From positions 62,001 through 126,000 of the forward strand of contig NZ_SNWE01000003.1 in the NCBI RefSeq assembly GCF_004362395.1: DNA of 64,000 nucleotides. Direction: 5' to 3'. Under the pieces are notes generated by a model that saw nothing but the letters and a program-made list of their open reading frames with translations, did no database searches and was not told the DNA's origin. Made by a program: the position numbers and the translations under genes. The first letter of the stretch is position 1, and the number at the start of each line of letters is the position of its first letter. The DNA comes from Salegentibacter sp. 24 (GTDB lineage: Bacteria; Bacteroidota; Bacteroidia; Flavobacteriales; Flavobacteriaceae). Positions 18,024 through 27,310 of the stretch are shown here, in pieces.

Positions 18024-18638
18024 ATGAAAACACCATATCAAAATATTTATACCGTTTTAAAGCTTAACCGCCTGATCGTTTTGGCGGTAGTTATTTGCGG
18101 GCTGCTTTCCAGTGCTTTTTCCTTGTGGGTGGCCTTTTCAACGGGCAGAAAAGCCTTAAACGCTGCTTTTGCCATCAGTACCGATGGCAGTATTATCCCA
18201 TTGAAGCTCGTAACTCAAAAAGAAAATTTCCGGGTGGAGGCCCTGGCTCACTTAGACCTGTTTCATACCTATTTCTATAATATTGACCCCAGCAATTATG
18301 AGTCAAATCTTGAAAAAGCCCTTTGGCTGGGCAATAGTTCTGTATCCAACCTATATCGCCAGAAAAAGGCGGAAGGGGTTTATAACCGCTTACTGCAATA
18401 TTCCCTGGTGCAGAAAGTATTAAAAATCGATTCTGATCTTGATAAAAAAGAGGATCGCTACCATTTTAGAAGCAGGGTTATTTTTGAGATCAAGCGCGGA
18501 TCTATTGTAGATACCTACGAGCTGATATCCACTGGTAAATTACTGATTATTGACCGTCATTTTCCTAATAATCCGCATGGACTGCTCATCACGGATTATT
18601 TTGAAAACAGCTTACGTAAAATAACTCCACAACCATAA
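18024..18638 (+). CDS. traK: conjugative transposon protein TraK (VirB8-like)
   Basis: This 204-residue protein has a short cytosolic N-terminus, one membrane anchor (LIVLAVVICGLLSSAFSLWV, about 16-36) and a periplasmic domain. The VIFEIKRGSIVDTYELISTG stretch and the preceding HLDLFHTYFYNIDPSNYE match the TraK family of Bacteroidota elements, the VirB8 counterpart. It is an assembly factor linking inner-membrane and periplasmic parts of the channel. CTnDOT has a small traL gene after traK; here traM follows after 12 bases and traL is absent. Confidence 0.85.
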   Translation: MKTPYQNIYTVLKLNRLIVLAVVICGLLSSAFSLWVAFSTGRKALNAAFAISTDGSIIPLKLVTQKENFRVEALAHLDLFHTYFYNIDPSNYESNLEKALWLGNSSVSNLYRQKKAEGVYNRLLQYSLVQKVLKIDSDLDKKEDRYHFRSRVIFEIKRGSIVDTYELISTGKLLIIDRHFPNNPHGLLITDYFENSLRKITPQP

Positions 18639-18650
18639 AATTTAAATCCA

Positions 18651-19580
18651 ATGAAAATAGAAAAAAGTAAAATCGTATTTGTAAGTATCCTTGTGGTGAT
18701 CGTTGTATTTCTGGTTTGTTATACTATCATCATTACCCGGGAGGATAAGGATGAAAATAACAAGCTCCAGCAAATCACTGTTCCCGCACTGGAAGAAGAA
18801 ACCCAGGAAGTATACGATTCCAAACTGGAGGCGATTAACGATATAAAGGAGGAGCGGGAAAAAAATGTACCGAGTATATACCAGGAAGAGCTCATAGATT
18901 CTTTGGGTTATTACGATCCGGAATTAAACGAAAAGGAAAAACAACGCTTTATAGACAGTATTTACACCCTTGGAGAAAAAAGGTCTGTCAAATTAAGCGC
19001 AAAAGACATAAAAAAAACCTCTGAAGTTCAGCTTGTTAAAGAATCGGATCCTGTGGAAATTCAAACAGCACAAAGGATCGATGCCAAGGAAATGGGATTG
19101 GAACACCAGTTATTCTTTGCCTCAGCACCTCCGCCCCGAGCTGGCTCCGAAACACGGGAAACAGATGCAGAGATTCTTGTGGTTGTAGATGGTACACAAG
19201 TAGTCAAAGCCAACTCAAGATTGCGAATGCGTCTTGCAGCAGCTGCCACTATAAATAACAAACACATCCCAAAGAACACGCCCATTTTCGGTTTTATAAG
19301 TTTTCAGCCTAACCGGGTTTTAATCGAGATTGAACACGTAAATCACCAGCCCACCGATCTGAAAGCTTTCGATCTGCAGGATGGCAGCCAGGGAATATAC
19401 GTGGAAAACAATTTCCGGGCGGAGGCTTCCACAGAGGTTCTGGATGATCTATTAGGCGAAATCAATATTCCAAGTGTACCACAAATAAGTGGCATTGGTA
19501 AAGTCCTTCGGCGAAACAATCGAGCTGTAAAAGTTACTGTACTCAATAATTATAAACTCCTTTTAAGACCAGGTCAATAA
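18651..19580 (+). CDS. traM: conjugative transposon protein TraM (VirB10-like)
   Basis: This 309-residue protein has an N-terminal membrane anchor (IVFVSILVVIVVFLVCYTII, about 8-27), a charged Glu/Lys-rich linker (about 35-140) and a C-terminal beta domain with VVVDGTQVVKANSRLRMRLA and IPKNTPIFGFISFQPNRV. This is the plan of TraM, the VirB10-like protein that spans from the inner to the outer membrane. It is 12 bases after traK and 27 bases before traN. The GLEHQLFFAS and GSETRET region is the proline-rich periplasmic linker seen in relatives. Confidence 0.88.
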   Translation: MKIEKSKIVFVSILVVIVVFLVCYTIIITREDKDENNKLQQITVPALEEETQEVYDSKLEAINDIKEEREKNVPSIYQEELIDSLGYYDPELNEKEKQRFIDSIYTLGEKRSVKLSAKDIKKTSEVQLVKESDPVEIQTAQRIDAKEMGLEHQLFFASAPPPRAGSETRETDAEILVVVDGTQVVKANSRLRMRLAAAATINNKHIPKNTPIFGFISFQPNRVLIEIEHVNHQPTDLKAFDLQDGSQGIYVENNFRAEASTEVLDDLLGEINIPSVPQISGIGKVLRRNNRAVKVTVLNNYKLLLRPGQ

Positions 19581-19607
19581 GCCCTGGTATTTCTAAAACC
19601 TAATCCT

Positions 19608-20438
19608 ATGAAAAATTATATCCTTATTTCAGCATTTATTTTCACAGGCAGTTTGAGCTTTGGGCAAAACCCGGAAAAGCTTGACACCATTTATGCCAAT
19701 GATCAAAAAAACGTCGCTTTATTCTTCCCGGGGGCCATTGGACAGGGAATAACCGGGACTAAGAATTTTGTATTCACCTATAACAGGGAAAAACAACAGT
19801 ACTTCGGGCTTTTACAAGCCAAGCCTGGAAAGGCAAGTAACCTTTTGGTCATTGATACCCAGGGATTTGTTTACTCCTATATTCTCCAATACAAAAAAGA
19901 GCTTTCCAGGTTGAATTACTTTATTTCTCAATCCCAAAGCATAGGTAAGGAAAAGCCCGAGCCCGATTCAATTCAAAAACCCAAAGCACAAAAAATAAGA
20001 TTGAACAACAAAGCCTATTACCAGAGATTCAGTTCTTATTTACTTCGTAAAAAACAAGGGGTTAGCAGGATAAAAAACCGGAATCAGGGCATTGTTTTAA
20101 GTGTAGAGAATATTGTTTTTAATAAGGATCTATTGTATTTCGTAATTCATATTGAAAATAAATCGGGCCTTGATTATGATATAAATTTTCTAAACTTAAA
20201 GATTCAGACTAGGCAGCGGGGAAAGAAAAAGTCGGCACAGGACCTTTTAAAGGAACCTGTATTTCAATATAAAGTTCCGGCTAAAATAAGATCCGGTAAA
20301 AAAGTGGAAATGGTTTATGCCTATCCGAAATTTTCGCTTTCTAAAGAACGAAGGGTCCTATTAGTTCTCAACGAGAGCAACGGGGGACGACGAGTAAGCC
20401 TAAAATTAACCCATAGGGATATTAATAACCCAAACTAA
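19608..20438 (+). CDS. traN: conjugative transposon protein TraN (VirB9-like)
   Basis: This 276-residue exported protein has a signal peptide (ending LSFGQ) followed by LDTIYANDQKNVALFFPGAI and GTKNFVFTYNREKQQYFGLL, a pattern of the TraN/DUF4138 family. The C-terminal half holds beta strands (IHIENKSGLDYDINFLNLKI) like VirB9. It forms the outer-membrane-proximal ring with TraM. It is the last recognisable tra gene of the operon; TraO, TraP and TraQ equivalents were not found. A hairpin follows 24 bases after the stop. Confidence 0.85.
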   Translation: MKNYILISAFIFTGSLSFGQNPEKLDTIYANDQKNVALFFPGAIGQGITGTKNFVFTYNREKQQYFGLLQAKPGKASNLLVIDTQGFVYSYILQYKKELSRLNYFISQSQSIGKEKPEPDSIQKPKAQKIRLNNKAYYQRFSSYLLRKKQGVSRIKNRNQGIVLSVENIVFNKDLLYFVIHIENKSGLDYDINFLNLKIQTRQRGKKKSAQDLLKEPVFQYKVPAKIRSGKKVEMVYAYPKFSLSKERRVLLVLNESNGGRRVSLKLTHRDINNPN

Positions 20439-20462
20439 TGCTGTTTATTAAAGTTGCAAAGG

Positions 20463-20487
20463 AGGTATCAGGTTAAGCCTGAAACCT
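20463..20487 (+). terminator. hairpin after the tra operon
   Basis: AGGTATCAGG and CCTGAAACCT pair at 9 of 10 positions around a TTAAG loop. There is no clean T run after it, so it could be a weak terminator or an mRNA-stabilising hairpin. Confidence 0.4.
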
Positions 20488-20945
20488 ATTGATTACACTT
20501 TAAATTAAGACAACTGGTTTTTAAACTGGTTTTTATTTCAATAATGATCATGTAAGGATCCTTTGCTAACTGGTAAAATTTAAAGGTTACCTAAACTAAT
20601 ATATGATTTTCAAATCCCGACAGACTTGAGAGCACACCCTCCTTCACATCGTTAAAAATGAATAATAATATAGATTTGAAATACCTCCATTTAAGGTATT
20701 TTCTTCCGTAGGAAAGAAATACAAAAAATAACTCTGATTGCACATCTACATATCTTAATATTTTCTTAATTTTAACATCCCAAATCAACCATCTTTTAGA
20801 CTAAATCCTTTTAACCCTTACTTAACCCTACAATATGAAATCTCTTTCTTATAAAAAAGAATTATTAGTATTACCAAAGCATTATCTATAAGTGCATTTC
20901 CAATAATTAGTATTATGCATTTGAAATCCATTAGTGATAGGTAGT
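20488..20945. other. intergenic stretch between tra operon and receiver-PAS gene
   Basis: This AT-rich stretch has no recognisable gene. It holds a direct repeat (ACTGGTTTTTA and ACTGGTTTTTAT near 20514-20540) and an imperfect hairpin around TTTCTTCCGTAGGAAAGAAA near 20700. It probably contains the promoter of the following regulator gene. Confidence 0.4.
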
Positions 20946-21980
20946 ATGTACAACGATAAATATCAATACAGGATTCTCTTAATCGAAGATAACGATGGAG
21001 ATTACCTGTTGGTTTCCGAGATTTTGAAGGAAATCTTTTCAGCTCATGTTTTAACAAGGTTAGCAAGCTATGCATCGGTTAAAGAACTCCAAAATAGCCT
21101 CCAGTTTGATGTGGTGCTGTTGGATCTAAGTTTACCGGATAAGCAGGGTACTGAGTTATTACGCCTTATACTGGAGCAATTCCCACTTACCCCAATAATA
21201 GCCCTAACCGGTTATGCACAGCTAGAATTTGCCAAAGAGTCTCTTGCACTGGGAATAGCGGATTATTTAATAAAAGAAAATACTACTGCTGTCCTTTTAT
21301 TCAAAAGTATCATATACTGCCTCGAGAGATTTAAGAATATAGCTGCTCTTGCCAGGTCTGAACTGTTATACAGTGACCTTTTCAATTTCAATCCGCAACC
21401 CACCTGGGTTTATGATCTGCAAACCTTAAAATTCCTGGATGTAAACTGTATGGCTGTCACTAATTATGGCTACTCTAAAGAGGAATTCCTTAATATGACG
21501 CTCAAGGATATCCGGCCGGCGAAGGATTATAAACGCTTAGAGGTTTTTGTAAAACTATTAAAGTATAACGGAGAGGGTATAAACGATCGAATTTTCACCC
21601 ATATCAAAAAGAATAAGGAGAAAATAAGGGTTAAAATTGAGAGTAAGATCATAGATTATAAAGGCAAAAAAGCAGTTATTGTGGTGGCAAATGATATTAC
21701 TTCCCACTTAAATCATCTGGAGATCATTGAAAAACAAAATGAGGAATTACGACATACCGCTTGGTTACAATCCCACGTTGTCAGGGCTCCTGTTGCTAAA
21801 ATTCTTGCCATAACCAACCAGTTAACAGAGGATCATCTTTCCATCCAGGACCAAAAGTTTTTGTTAGGTGCCCTTACTACCACCACTGAAGAATTGGATA
21901 ATAATATTCGAAAAGTAGTTGAAAGAACAGAAAAGATATTTGAGGAAGATGCCTCTTCAAGTATTCTCGGTCTCAACTGA
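20946..21980 (+). CDS. receiver-PAS protein with degenerate kinase dimerization segment
   Basis: This orphan signalling protein has an N-terminal receiver domain (ILLIEDNDGDY; phospho-acceptor Asp in VVLLDLSLPD; later IIALTGYA and the conserved Lys in DYLIKE). A PAS domain follows (about 140-250, NPQPTWVYDLQTLKFLDVN). A C-terminal helix contains WLQSHVVRAPVAKILAI, which resembles the H-box of a histidine kinase, but no ATPase domain follows. It may act as a phosphotransfer or sensor adaptor, and no DNA-binding domain is seen. ATG at 20946 is used; a GTG lies 12 bases earlier. Its place between tra and mob genes suggests control of transfer, which is inference. Confidence 0.82.
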   Translation: MYNDKYQYRILLIEDNDGDYLLVSEILKEIFSAHVLTRLASYASVKELQNSLQFDVVLLDLSLPDKQGTELLRLILEQFPLTPIIALTGYAQLEFAKESLALGIADYLIKENTTAVLLFKSIIYCLERFKNIAALARSELLYSDLFNFNPQPTWVYDLQTLKFLDVNCMAVTNYGYSKEEFLNMTLKDIRPAKDYKRLEVFVKLLKYNGEGINDRIFTHIKKNKEKIRVKIESKIIDYKGKKAVIVVANDITSHLNHLEIIEKQNEELRHTAWLQSHVVRAPVAKILAITNQLTEDHLSIQDQKFLLGALTTTTEELDNNIRKVVERTEKIFEEDASSSILGLN

Positions 21981-22134
21981 TGAGTTTCTAAAAAAACCAA
22001 TATATTCCAGAAATAGGGATAGATTGAGAAATTCAAACTTCAATAAGAAAAATATCGATTACCTCGCCTGCACCCTATAAAATGCTTCATGTAATATTAT
22101 GTGGTTAAATTGATAATCTTAAATTGAACCCACT

Positions 22135-23523
22135 ATGAGATACTGGAAAAATCTGTATAATACTTTATCAAAAGAACAAAAGTTATTGTTCCTAAAGGAA
22201 TTACTAACCGAAAATGAATCCGTTCGATCCCAATTTATTTCTCGTTATAAACGGGAATCCTCTGATGATTTCCTATGGACCAAAGCCTTGCTCTTACAAT
22301 TTTTTGACAAGGAAAAAACCCAAATCCTAAAACAGCTGGAGCACCTTGATTTCGTGGATTTTGATTGGGATAATTATATTCCTCGCCACAGTGGTTATAT
22401 TCCCGATTATGAAGCTTGTGAATATATGGGCGAGGATATGGTTATTAAAGTTTTAAAGATACCGGGGGAACAAATTTTAAATTATATACGACAGGGGAAA
22501 ATTATTGAGGGCGCAACACTTTTAGCTGCAGTTTACCAGGCCTGTACCGAAGTATATTATGAGGAGAATTATGCCTTTGAGGATCCTGAAGAGGAATTTC
22601 TGCAATTATTCCAGCCGACATATGATAAGGCATTGAGAGAGATCAAATCGGTAATTATCAGTGATGAGCAGATCCTTGTTTTTTTTGAGACCCTTTTTAC
22701 GCAGTATGAAGGTTTCGGAGAGGATTTAAAATATTTTGAATCCTTATTAATGTCCTTAATTCAGGATGAAAAAATAGCTTTTAAAATGCAGAAGCTATTA
22801 GAGAAATATAAGATTGATGAAGAAATTCTCCCTAAACTTACCCTTCAGCTTTATGAGCTGATGGGAGAACAAAACAAGTGGATCGATCATGCTAATAAAT
22901 ATTTTCGGCAGAATGAGGAACTGGCAGAAAAATTAATGAACTATTATCTTGAAATAGATAGAAAGCAATTTCTGGAAACCGCAACGGAGATCTTTTCTAT
23001 CTATCCTCATACTTTTGATAGGTATCTTCTTGAGAACCTTAACTTAGAATCGGAATTACCTCTTTTTAAAATGGTATTGCGAAGGATTACACTTTATGAA
23101 AGAGATATTCAATATTATTACAGATTAAGGGATTTATTTTCTCCAGAAGAAAAAGAACTATTCTACAAAGAAATATGGGATAATGTCTTTTTGGTAAATA
23201 TTTTTGAAACCGAAAAACGCTATGACCTGATTCTCCAATTGGTATATTCCAATAGTGATTCCTGGGATTTTAATGAACTGATCCTTCCCATTATACCTGT
23301 ATACCCACAGCAATGTTTTGAAATTTTAGAAAATAAAATATATAAAACCCTGGACAACCAAAGAGGTCGAAGTGCATACCAAAGGATCACGGAGATGATG
23401 AAATTACTTATGAAGATAGAGGGAAAATTATTGCAAACCAATCAAATCATCCACAGTGCCTATCATCATACACCTGCGCTACCCGCCTTGAAGGATGAAA
23501 TAAGAAAAGCCGGTTTAATCTAG
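22135..23523 (+). CDS. large alpha-helical protein of unknown function (462 aa)
   Basis: I do not recognise a named family with confidence. The protein is acidic and soluble and almost wholly helical, with repeated helix-turn-helix-like units such as KIDEEILPKLTLQLYELMGE and WIDHANKYFRQNEELAEKLM, so a TPR-like or solenoid fold is likely. The C-terminus (AYQRITEMMKLLMKIEG, ending PALPALKDEIRKAGLI) resembles the tail of SWIM zinc-finger-associated helical proteins, but no zinc-finger cysteines are present. It lies between the receiver-PAS gene and the convergently transcribed coupling protein gene. It may be cargo of the element. Confidence 0.7.
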   Translation: MRYWKNLYNTLSKEQKLLFLKELLTENESVRSQFISRYKRESSDDFLWTKALLLQFFDKEKTQILKQLEHLDFVDFDWDNYIPRHSGYIPDYEACEYMGEDMVIKVLKIPGEQILNYIRQGKIIEGATLLAAVYQACTEVYYEENYAFEDPEEEFLQLFQPTYDKALREIKSVIISDEQILVFFETLFTQYEGFGEDLKYFESLLMSLIQDEKIAFKMQKLLEKYKIDEEILPKLTLQLYELMGEQNKWIDHANKYFRQNEELAEKLMNYYLEIDRKQFLETATEIFSIYPHTFDRYLLENLNLESELPLFKMVLRRITLYERDIQYYYRLRDLFSPEEKELFYKEIWDNVFLVNIFETEKRYDLILQLVYSNSDSWDFNELILPIIPVYPQQCFEILENKIYKTLDNQRGRSAYQRITEMMKLLMKIEGKLLQTNQIIHSAYHHTPALPALKDEIRKAGLI

Positions 23524-23807
23524 GGGAGTCCGCAACCGAATTAAAGATAGGTATAGCTGATTATAAACAGCGCCCACAAACCAGGTAAATAAGCTATATC
23601 CACCGTAAAATAACCTTGCTGTCTGACTAATTCTTTAGCTCCCCAGTCAAAAAAATTAAAGCTATCCTATAAGGAGTTGAGTTCTCGATAATGGGTTAAA
23701 ACTGAAATCTTTGATAGGCTTTTTTTCCTTTTTCTTTGAGCTATTGCAATTATAACTAGAAAGGTGTATTGAAAGTTAGCCAATTAATCTATATAACCTC
23801 ATCCCTT

Positions 23808-25394
23808 CTATTCAAAAATAGATCTTGCCTCTTGATATACCCGTTTAAAATTAGCTTCTAAATCCTCCTGGGAATATGGTGAGCCTTCTTCTAATTCCGG
23901 AAACTGACGCCTGATTTTATGCAGTCTAAACTGCAGTTTTTTATCCTTACCATCGGCATAGGTGATAAATTCGCCTTGCTTCAATCGAAAAAAAGCATTG
24001 GCGCGTATTTTTGGCATTTCCTTTTCACCGGTGGTTACCCTTGTATCAAAATTAAGGCTATAACTACGGTTTACACTGGTTGTTGGTTTTTTTACAATTT
24101 CAAAAAAGCGCTCATAATACCTGGCGGTATCCGGATCATTTACTTTTCCAAAAAACTGATAGGATAAATTACTTAATATGGCCCTGCTTGCCCTATCTCC
24201 GTACATCATATCGTTCTGGATCTTATCCTGCATCACATAAATCGTAGCAATATTATAACTGCGCAGGGTTGCCGGAATCCGGTGCATATTGAGCAAACGA
24301 AGCGTAGGGGCCTCTTCCATAAGCAAGAAGCTATCTTTAGAATTGCGGACACTCATTTGTTTGGTAATAGTGTGAATGATCGTGGCAATAACCGGTGAGA
24401 AGGAGGAATCATATTTTGGATTGTTCACTACCGAAATCACGGCAGGGTTCTCCTTACTATTGATATTCAACGACACTTCATCTGCCGATAATGCCATAAA
24501 TATTCGCTGGGTGCTGATTCGCTTAAGTGCATTGGCCAGGGTACTTTTCACCCCTGCGGTTTGTCGCTCTGAATCTTTACCACTGATAAAAGCATCGGCC
24601 ATAGCACGCGAGGTGATATTGGTTTCCAGAAATTTTATAAGACTGGGGGTATCCAGGTACTGGTAAATTGCAATCAGGTGCGGAAGACTGCAAAATTCAG
24701 GATAAGAAACTTTTAATTTCCAGATAAGTCCGCCTATCAAACCTTCCGCTGCATCATTAAAAAATTTTGTGGTGCCCGAGGTACCGGATTCTCTTTGCTC
24801 CAGAAGGTTTTCAACCAGTACCCTTGCTACCTCGTTTACGCTCTCTTCACTGTCCAAATAGCGAGGAGCAATTGGATTGACCCGGTGCATGATCTTATCA
24901 AAGGAAACCACCTTAAAGGGAATTTCACCCTTGTTAAAAAGCGGGTAAGCCATTTCTGTGAGTTCAAAATCCTTGTAATCATGAATAACCCCACAAAAGC
25001 CTTTTGCCTTAAAATGCTTTAAAAAACCATATACAACACTTTCTGTTTTTCCACTTCCCGCTGAACCGATAATAGAGGCTCCACGCCTGATATTATCCAC
25101 TTTAAAAGTTCCGGTACTGGTAGCGAACCTGACGCTATATTGCGGGTGGCTATTTTTGTTTTTCTCCGGATTATGTAAAAACACATAGCCTGTAATATTG
25201 ATAAGCATTAATGGGCATCCGGGAATCAATAACACTACTGCCATTTGGTTAGTTTGTGATAAAAAGAATAGTATAATTCCCAGAAGAATGAGGTTGATGA
25301 TAAATGCATAGGATACTAATTTGTAGCATGTGTAAAACACCATACTGGTTATCCCGATAATTAAAAACAGCGGTGTGAGGGTTTCCAAAGACAT
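23808..25394 (-). CDS. mobC: type IV coupling protein (VirD4/MobC-TraG-type ATPase)
   Basis: This 528-residue coupling ATPase brings the relaxase-DNA complex to the secretion channel. It has an N-terminal membrane region of about three segments (residues 8-70), Walker A in IIGSAGSGKTESV (about 108-120) and Walker B in DSFLLMEEAPTLRL. Later come RSYNIATIYVMQDKIQ and the SYQFFGKVNDPDTARYYE segment typical of TraG/VirD4 relatives in Bacteroidota. It is 11 bases downstream of the relaxase gene and transcribed with it, away from the tra operon. Confidence 0.9.
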   Translation of the reverse strand: MSLETLTPLFLIIGITSMVFYTCYKLVSYAFIINLILLGIILFFLSQTNQMAVVLLIPGCPLMLINITGYVFLHNPEKNKNSHPQYSVRFATSTGTFKVDNIRRGASIIGSAGSGKTESVVYGFLKHFKAKGFCGVIHDYKDFELTEMAYPLFNKGEIPFKVVSFDKIMHRVNPIAPRYLDSEESVNEVARVLVENLLEQRESGTSGTTKFFNDAAEGLIGGLIWKLKVSYPEFCSLPHLIAIYQYLDTPSLIKFLETNITSRAMADAFISGKDSERQTAGVKSTLANALKRISTQRIFMALSADEVSLNINSKENPAVISVVNNPKYDSSFSPVIATIIHTITKQMSVRNSKDSFLLMEEAPTLRLLNMHRIPATLRSYNIATIYVMQDKIQNDMMYGDRASRAILSNLSYQFFGKVNDPDTARYYERFFEIVKKPTTSVNRSYSLNFDTRVTTGEKEMPKIRANAFFRLKQGEFITYADGKDKKLQFRLHKIRRQFPELEEGSPYSQEDLEANFKRVYQEARSIFE

Positions 25395-25405
25395 ATTTCA
25401 ATTAT

Positions 25406-26437
25406 TTAGATTTCAATTGCACTTGATTTGACAGCTAAATCGACTCCTTTTCTAAGCTTATTGAAAAGTTTTAGGGCGAGCTGCGCCTTGCTTGTTGGGA
25501 TGCCTGGCACTATAAAAACCCCAGACTTCTTTAACATTTTAAAAGCAAGCGCCTTTTCACTGGAGGGAAGCTTCCTTAACGAAGAAAAATAGTTTTTAGG
25601 ATTTTTGATAAAATCCAGTCGGGCTTTATAACTTTCTGTGAAGTTTCGCTGATAGCCGAAAGTCCTGTCAAAGGTTTTTTCAGCATTTCTAAAAAACATA
25701 TCCCTGTCAAACCCGCGTCGTACTACTCTCCCATGTAGTATCACTGTGGACGCTTTAAACTTACTACCCGGGGAAAGGCTAAACCTATTGGAGGCATCTT
25801 TCCGGCTAACGATGATGTGGATATGGCTTTGGGGACCTTCCTTTTTCATTCCCTGTACGATCCGTTCCCCGTTTTGTTTGTGTGGCGCCTGTATTTCCAA
25901 TTTGGCAATTTGATGTTCCTTTTCTAATATATTTCCCGGGAGCTCACCCCGGCTTATTTTCATGATCTCTTTTTTAAGTTGTTGGATTTTAGCAGCAATT
26001 GGGCGGTTTTCCTGAACCTGTTTGTCATTACCTTTAAAACTTCGTACATGCTCAATTTTAGCGTAGTATTTTATATCATCAAGGCTTACCGGCCTTCCAT
26101 TTAATTCCCGGTTAAAGGAAGCGATATAATCCTTCATCAGTTCCCTGGTGTATCGTTTTAAATCCGCACTGCTATCCTGTAACTGGCTAAGTTCAGCTTT
26201 GGAAGGGTTGACCGTAATCGAGTAGAACCGGGGTTCGTTTTTTTTTAGTTTGGCAGTGTTGCTGTCGATTTCACCGGATACCTGCTTGGCAGAAATATTA
26301 TCATGATACTGGTTAAAGAAATTTTCTTTTTTCTTTTGCTGCAAGCCCTGGTTTTCCTTTTCCAGGTATTCCACAAATGCAGCGGAACTTTTGGAATTGT
26401 TTTTCCCTAATTTTTGAGGTGTGATGGTAATATACAT
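25406..26437 (-). CDS. mobB: relaxase, MobB-like (DUF5712 type)
   Basis: This 343-residue protein would nick the transfer origin. The start MYITITPQKLG and the following KSSAAFVEYLEKEN stretch match the MobB-like relaxases of Bacteroidota (DUF5712). The metal-binding HxH motif is in SHIHIIVSRKD (His205 and His207), and Tyr residues that could act in cleavage lie nearer the N-terminus (YYAKIEHVR, FYSITVNPS). It is flanked by the BfmA-type accessory gene 11 bases upstream and the coupling protein downstream, so mobA-mobB-mobC form one operon. Confidence 0.85.
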   Translation of the reverse strand: MYITITPQKLGKNNSKSSAAFVEYLEKENQGLQQKKKENFFNQYHDNISAKQVSGEIDSNTAKLKKNEPRFYSITVNPSKAELSQLQDSSADLKRYTRELMKDYIASFNRELNGRPVSLDDIKYYAKIEHVRSFKGNDKQVQENRPIAAKIQQLKKEIMKISRGELPGNILEKEHQIAKLEIQAPHKQNGERIVQGMKKEGPQSHIHIIVSRKDASNRFSLSPGSKFKASTVILHGRVVRRGFDRDMFFRNAEKTFDRTFGYQRNFTESYKARLDFIKNPKNYFSSLRKLPSSEKALAFKMLKKSGVFIVPGIPTSKAQLALKLFNKLRKGVDLAVKSSAIEI

Positions 26438-26448
26438 AGCTTCAAATT

Positions 26449-26829
26449 TTACAGATCCTGTGAAACATTGCTCTTCTCCCTGAGACCAATCTCCTTTTCT
26501 TCTTTGGTAGTTTTCTTTTCCAGGATAAGAGGTTTATTTTCCAGGGTTTCCACCTCGAATAAACACTGCATCATGGCAAGAGTTGGTTTGGTCTGGGTCT
26601 TTTCCATTTCCCGAATTATGGCAATTAGGGAATTGATCCTTTTTTCTAAAGATTGTTGAATGGTCCTTCCTGTCGGCCCTAATCTTTCATGAGGTGATAT
26701 CTCATTGTAGCGAAAGAAATCAAGCATAGCGGAGATGGCCTCTGAATGTGATTTGAAGTGAAGCTGGGAAAATTTCTGAAACCGTTTTGCTGTTTCCCCT
26801 TTGATTTTAATGCTGGTGAAGGACTCCAT
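26449..26829 (-). CDS. mobA: mobilization accessory protein, BfmA/BtgA (MobA) type
   Basis: This protein of about 126 residues has FTSIKIKGETAKRFQKFSQL and then SEAISAMLDFFRYNEISPHE, followed by GPTGRT, the signature of BfmA/BtgA mobilization proteins. It would help the relaxase bind the transfer origin, probably through its N-terminal ribbon-helix-helix-like part. The ATG at 26829 is preferred because family members begin with the MESF-like segment; an upstream in-frame ATG at 26874 would add 15 residues. It is the first gene of the mob operon. Confidence 0.8.
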   Translation of the reverse strand: MESFTSIKIKGETAKRFQKFSQLHFKSHSEAISAMLDFFRYNEISPHERLGPTGRTIQQSLEKRINSLIAIIREMEKTQTKPTLAMMQCLFEVETLENKPLILEKKTTKEEKEIGLREKSNVSQDL

Positions 26830-26893
26830 AGTCTTGACTTTTTTAAAGGCTTTTAATTCAAATTGTGACTGCAAAATTTGATTCTTTTTGAAT

Positions 26894-26907
26894 TGGGAGT
26901 ACTCCCA
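26894..26907. repeat. perfect 14-base palindrome upstream of mob operon
   Basis: TGGGAGTACTCCCA is a perfect palindrome lying 20 to 65 bases before the possible starts of mobA. It is a candidate binding site for the BfmA-type protein, part of a transfer origin, or an operator. Confidence 0.5.
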
Positions 26908-27235
26908 GAGTTAAAAACAAAGAAGGAATTAGAAATACAGCTTTGTCGCATTCTTACTGAAATTCCCTCTGCCCGGCTGGACGAACAAAATTTGCATACA
27001 ATCTGGTTAAAACCAATTGCGTTTTTTTAGGAAAAATTTCCTGAATAATGTTGTTATGATGTGCAGGGTAATCGGCGAAAGTCAAAAAAAAGGATCCCCT
27101 TACTAAAATCTAATTGCTGAAGATCAGCGTATTAAAGATACTAATTTTTTTGAATTTCAAAGTGTATAAAATTAATTTTTAGGAAATAATTCATTTGTTA
27201 TTAAAAAAGATTATATTTAAGTATAGGTTTTAAGT

Positions 27236-27310
27236 AACCTTAAAAAAGGGAAAATTCAGGTAACAGCGGATTTTCCCTTTTTGCACCTTAATATTCGGTG
27301 ATTTAAGGTT
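27236..27310. repeat. nested inverted repeats (candidate oriT or element structure)
   Basis: AACCTTAAA at 27236-27244 and TTTAAGGTT at 27302-27310 form a perfect outer repeat. Inside lies a 13-base stem, AAAAAGGGAAAAT at 27243-27255 and ATTTTCCCTTTTT at 27270-27282, around a 14-base loop. A further CACC/GGTG pair sits in 27284-27300. The inner hairpin is also a good intrinsic terminator on either strand, yet no gene ends here. A third repeat (TTTAATTAAGA 27401-27411 and TCTTAATTAAA 27435-27445) lies nearby. Confidence 0.45.

Noticed and set aside
20591-20788. 65-codon minus-strand frame after traN
   Set aside because: No motif, and AT-rich intergenic sequence gives such frames by chance.
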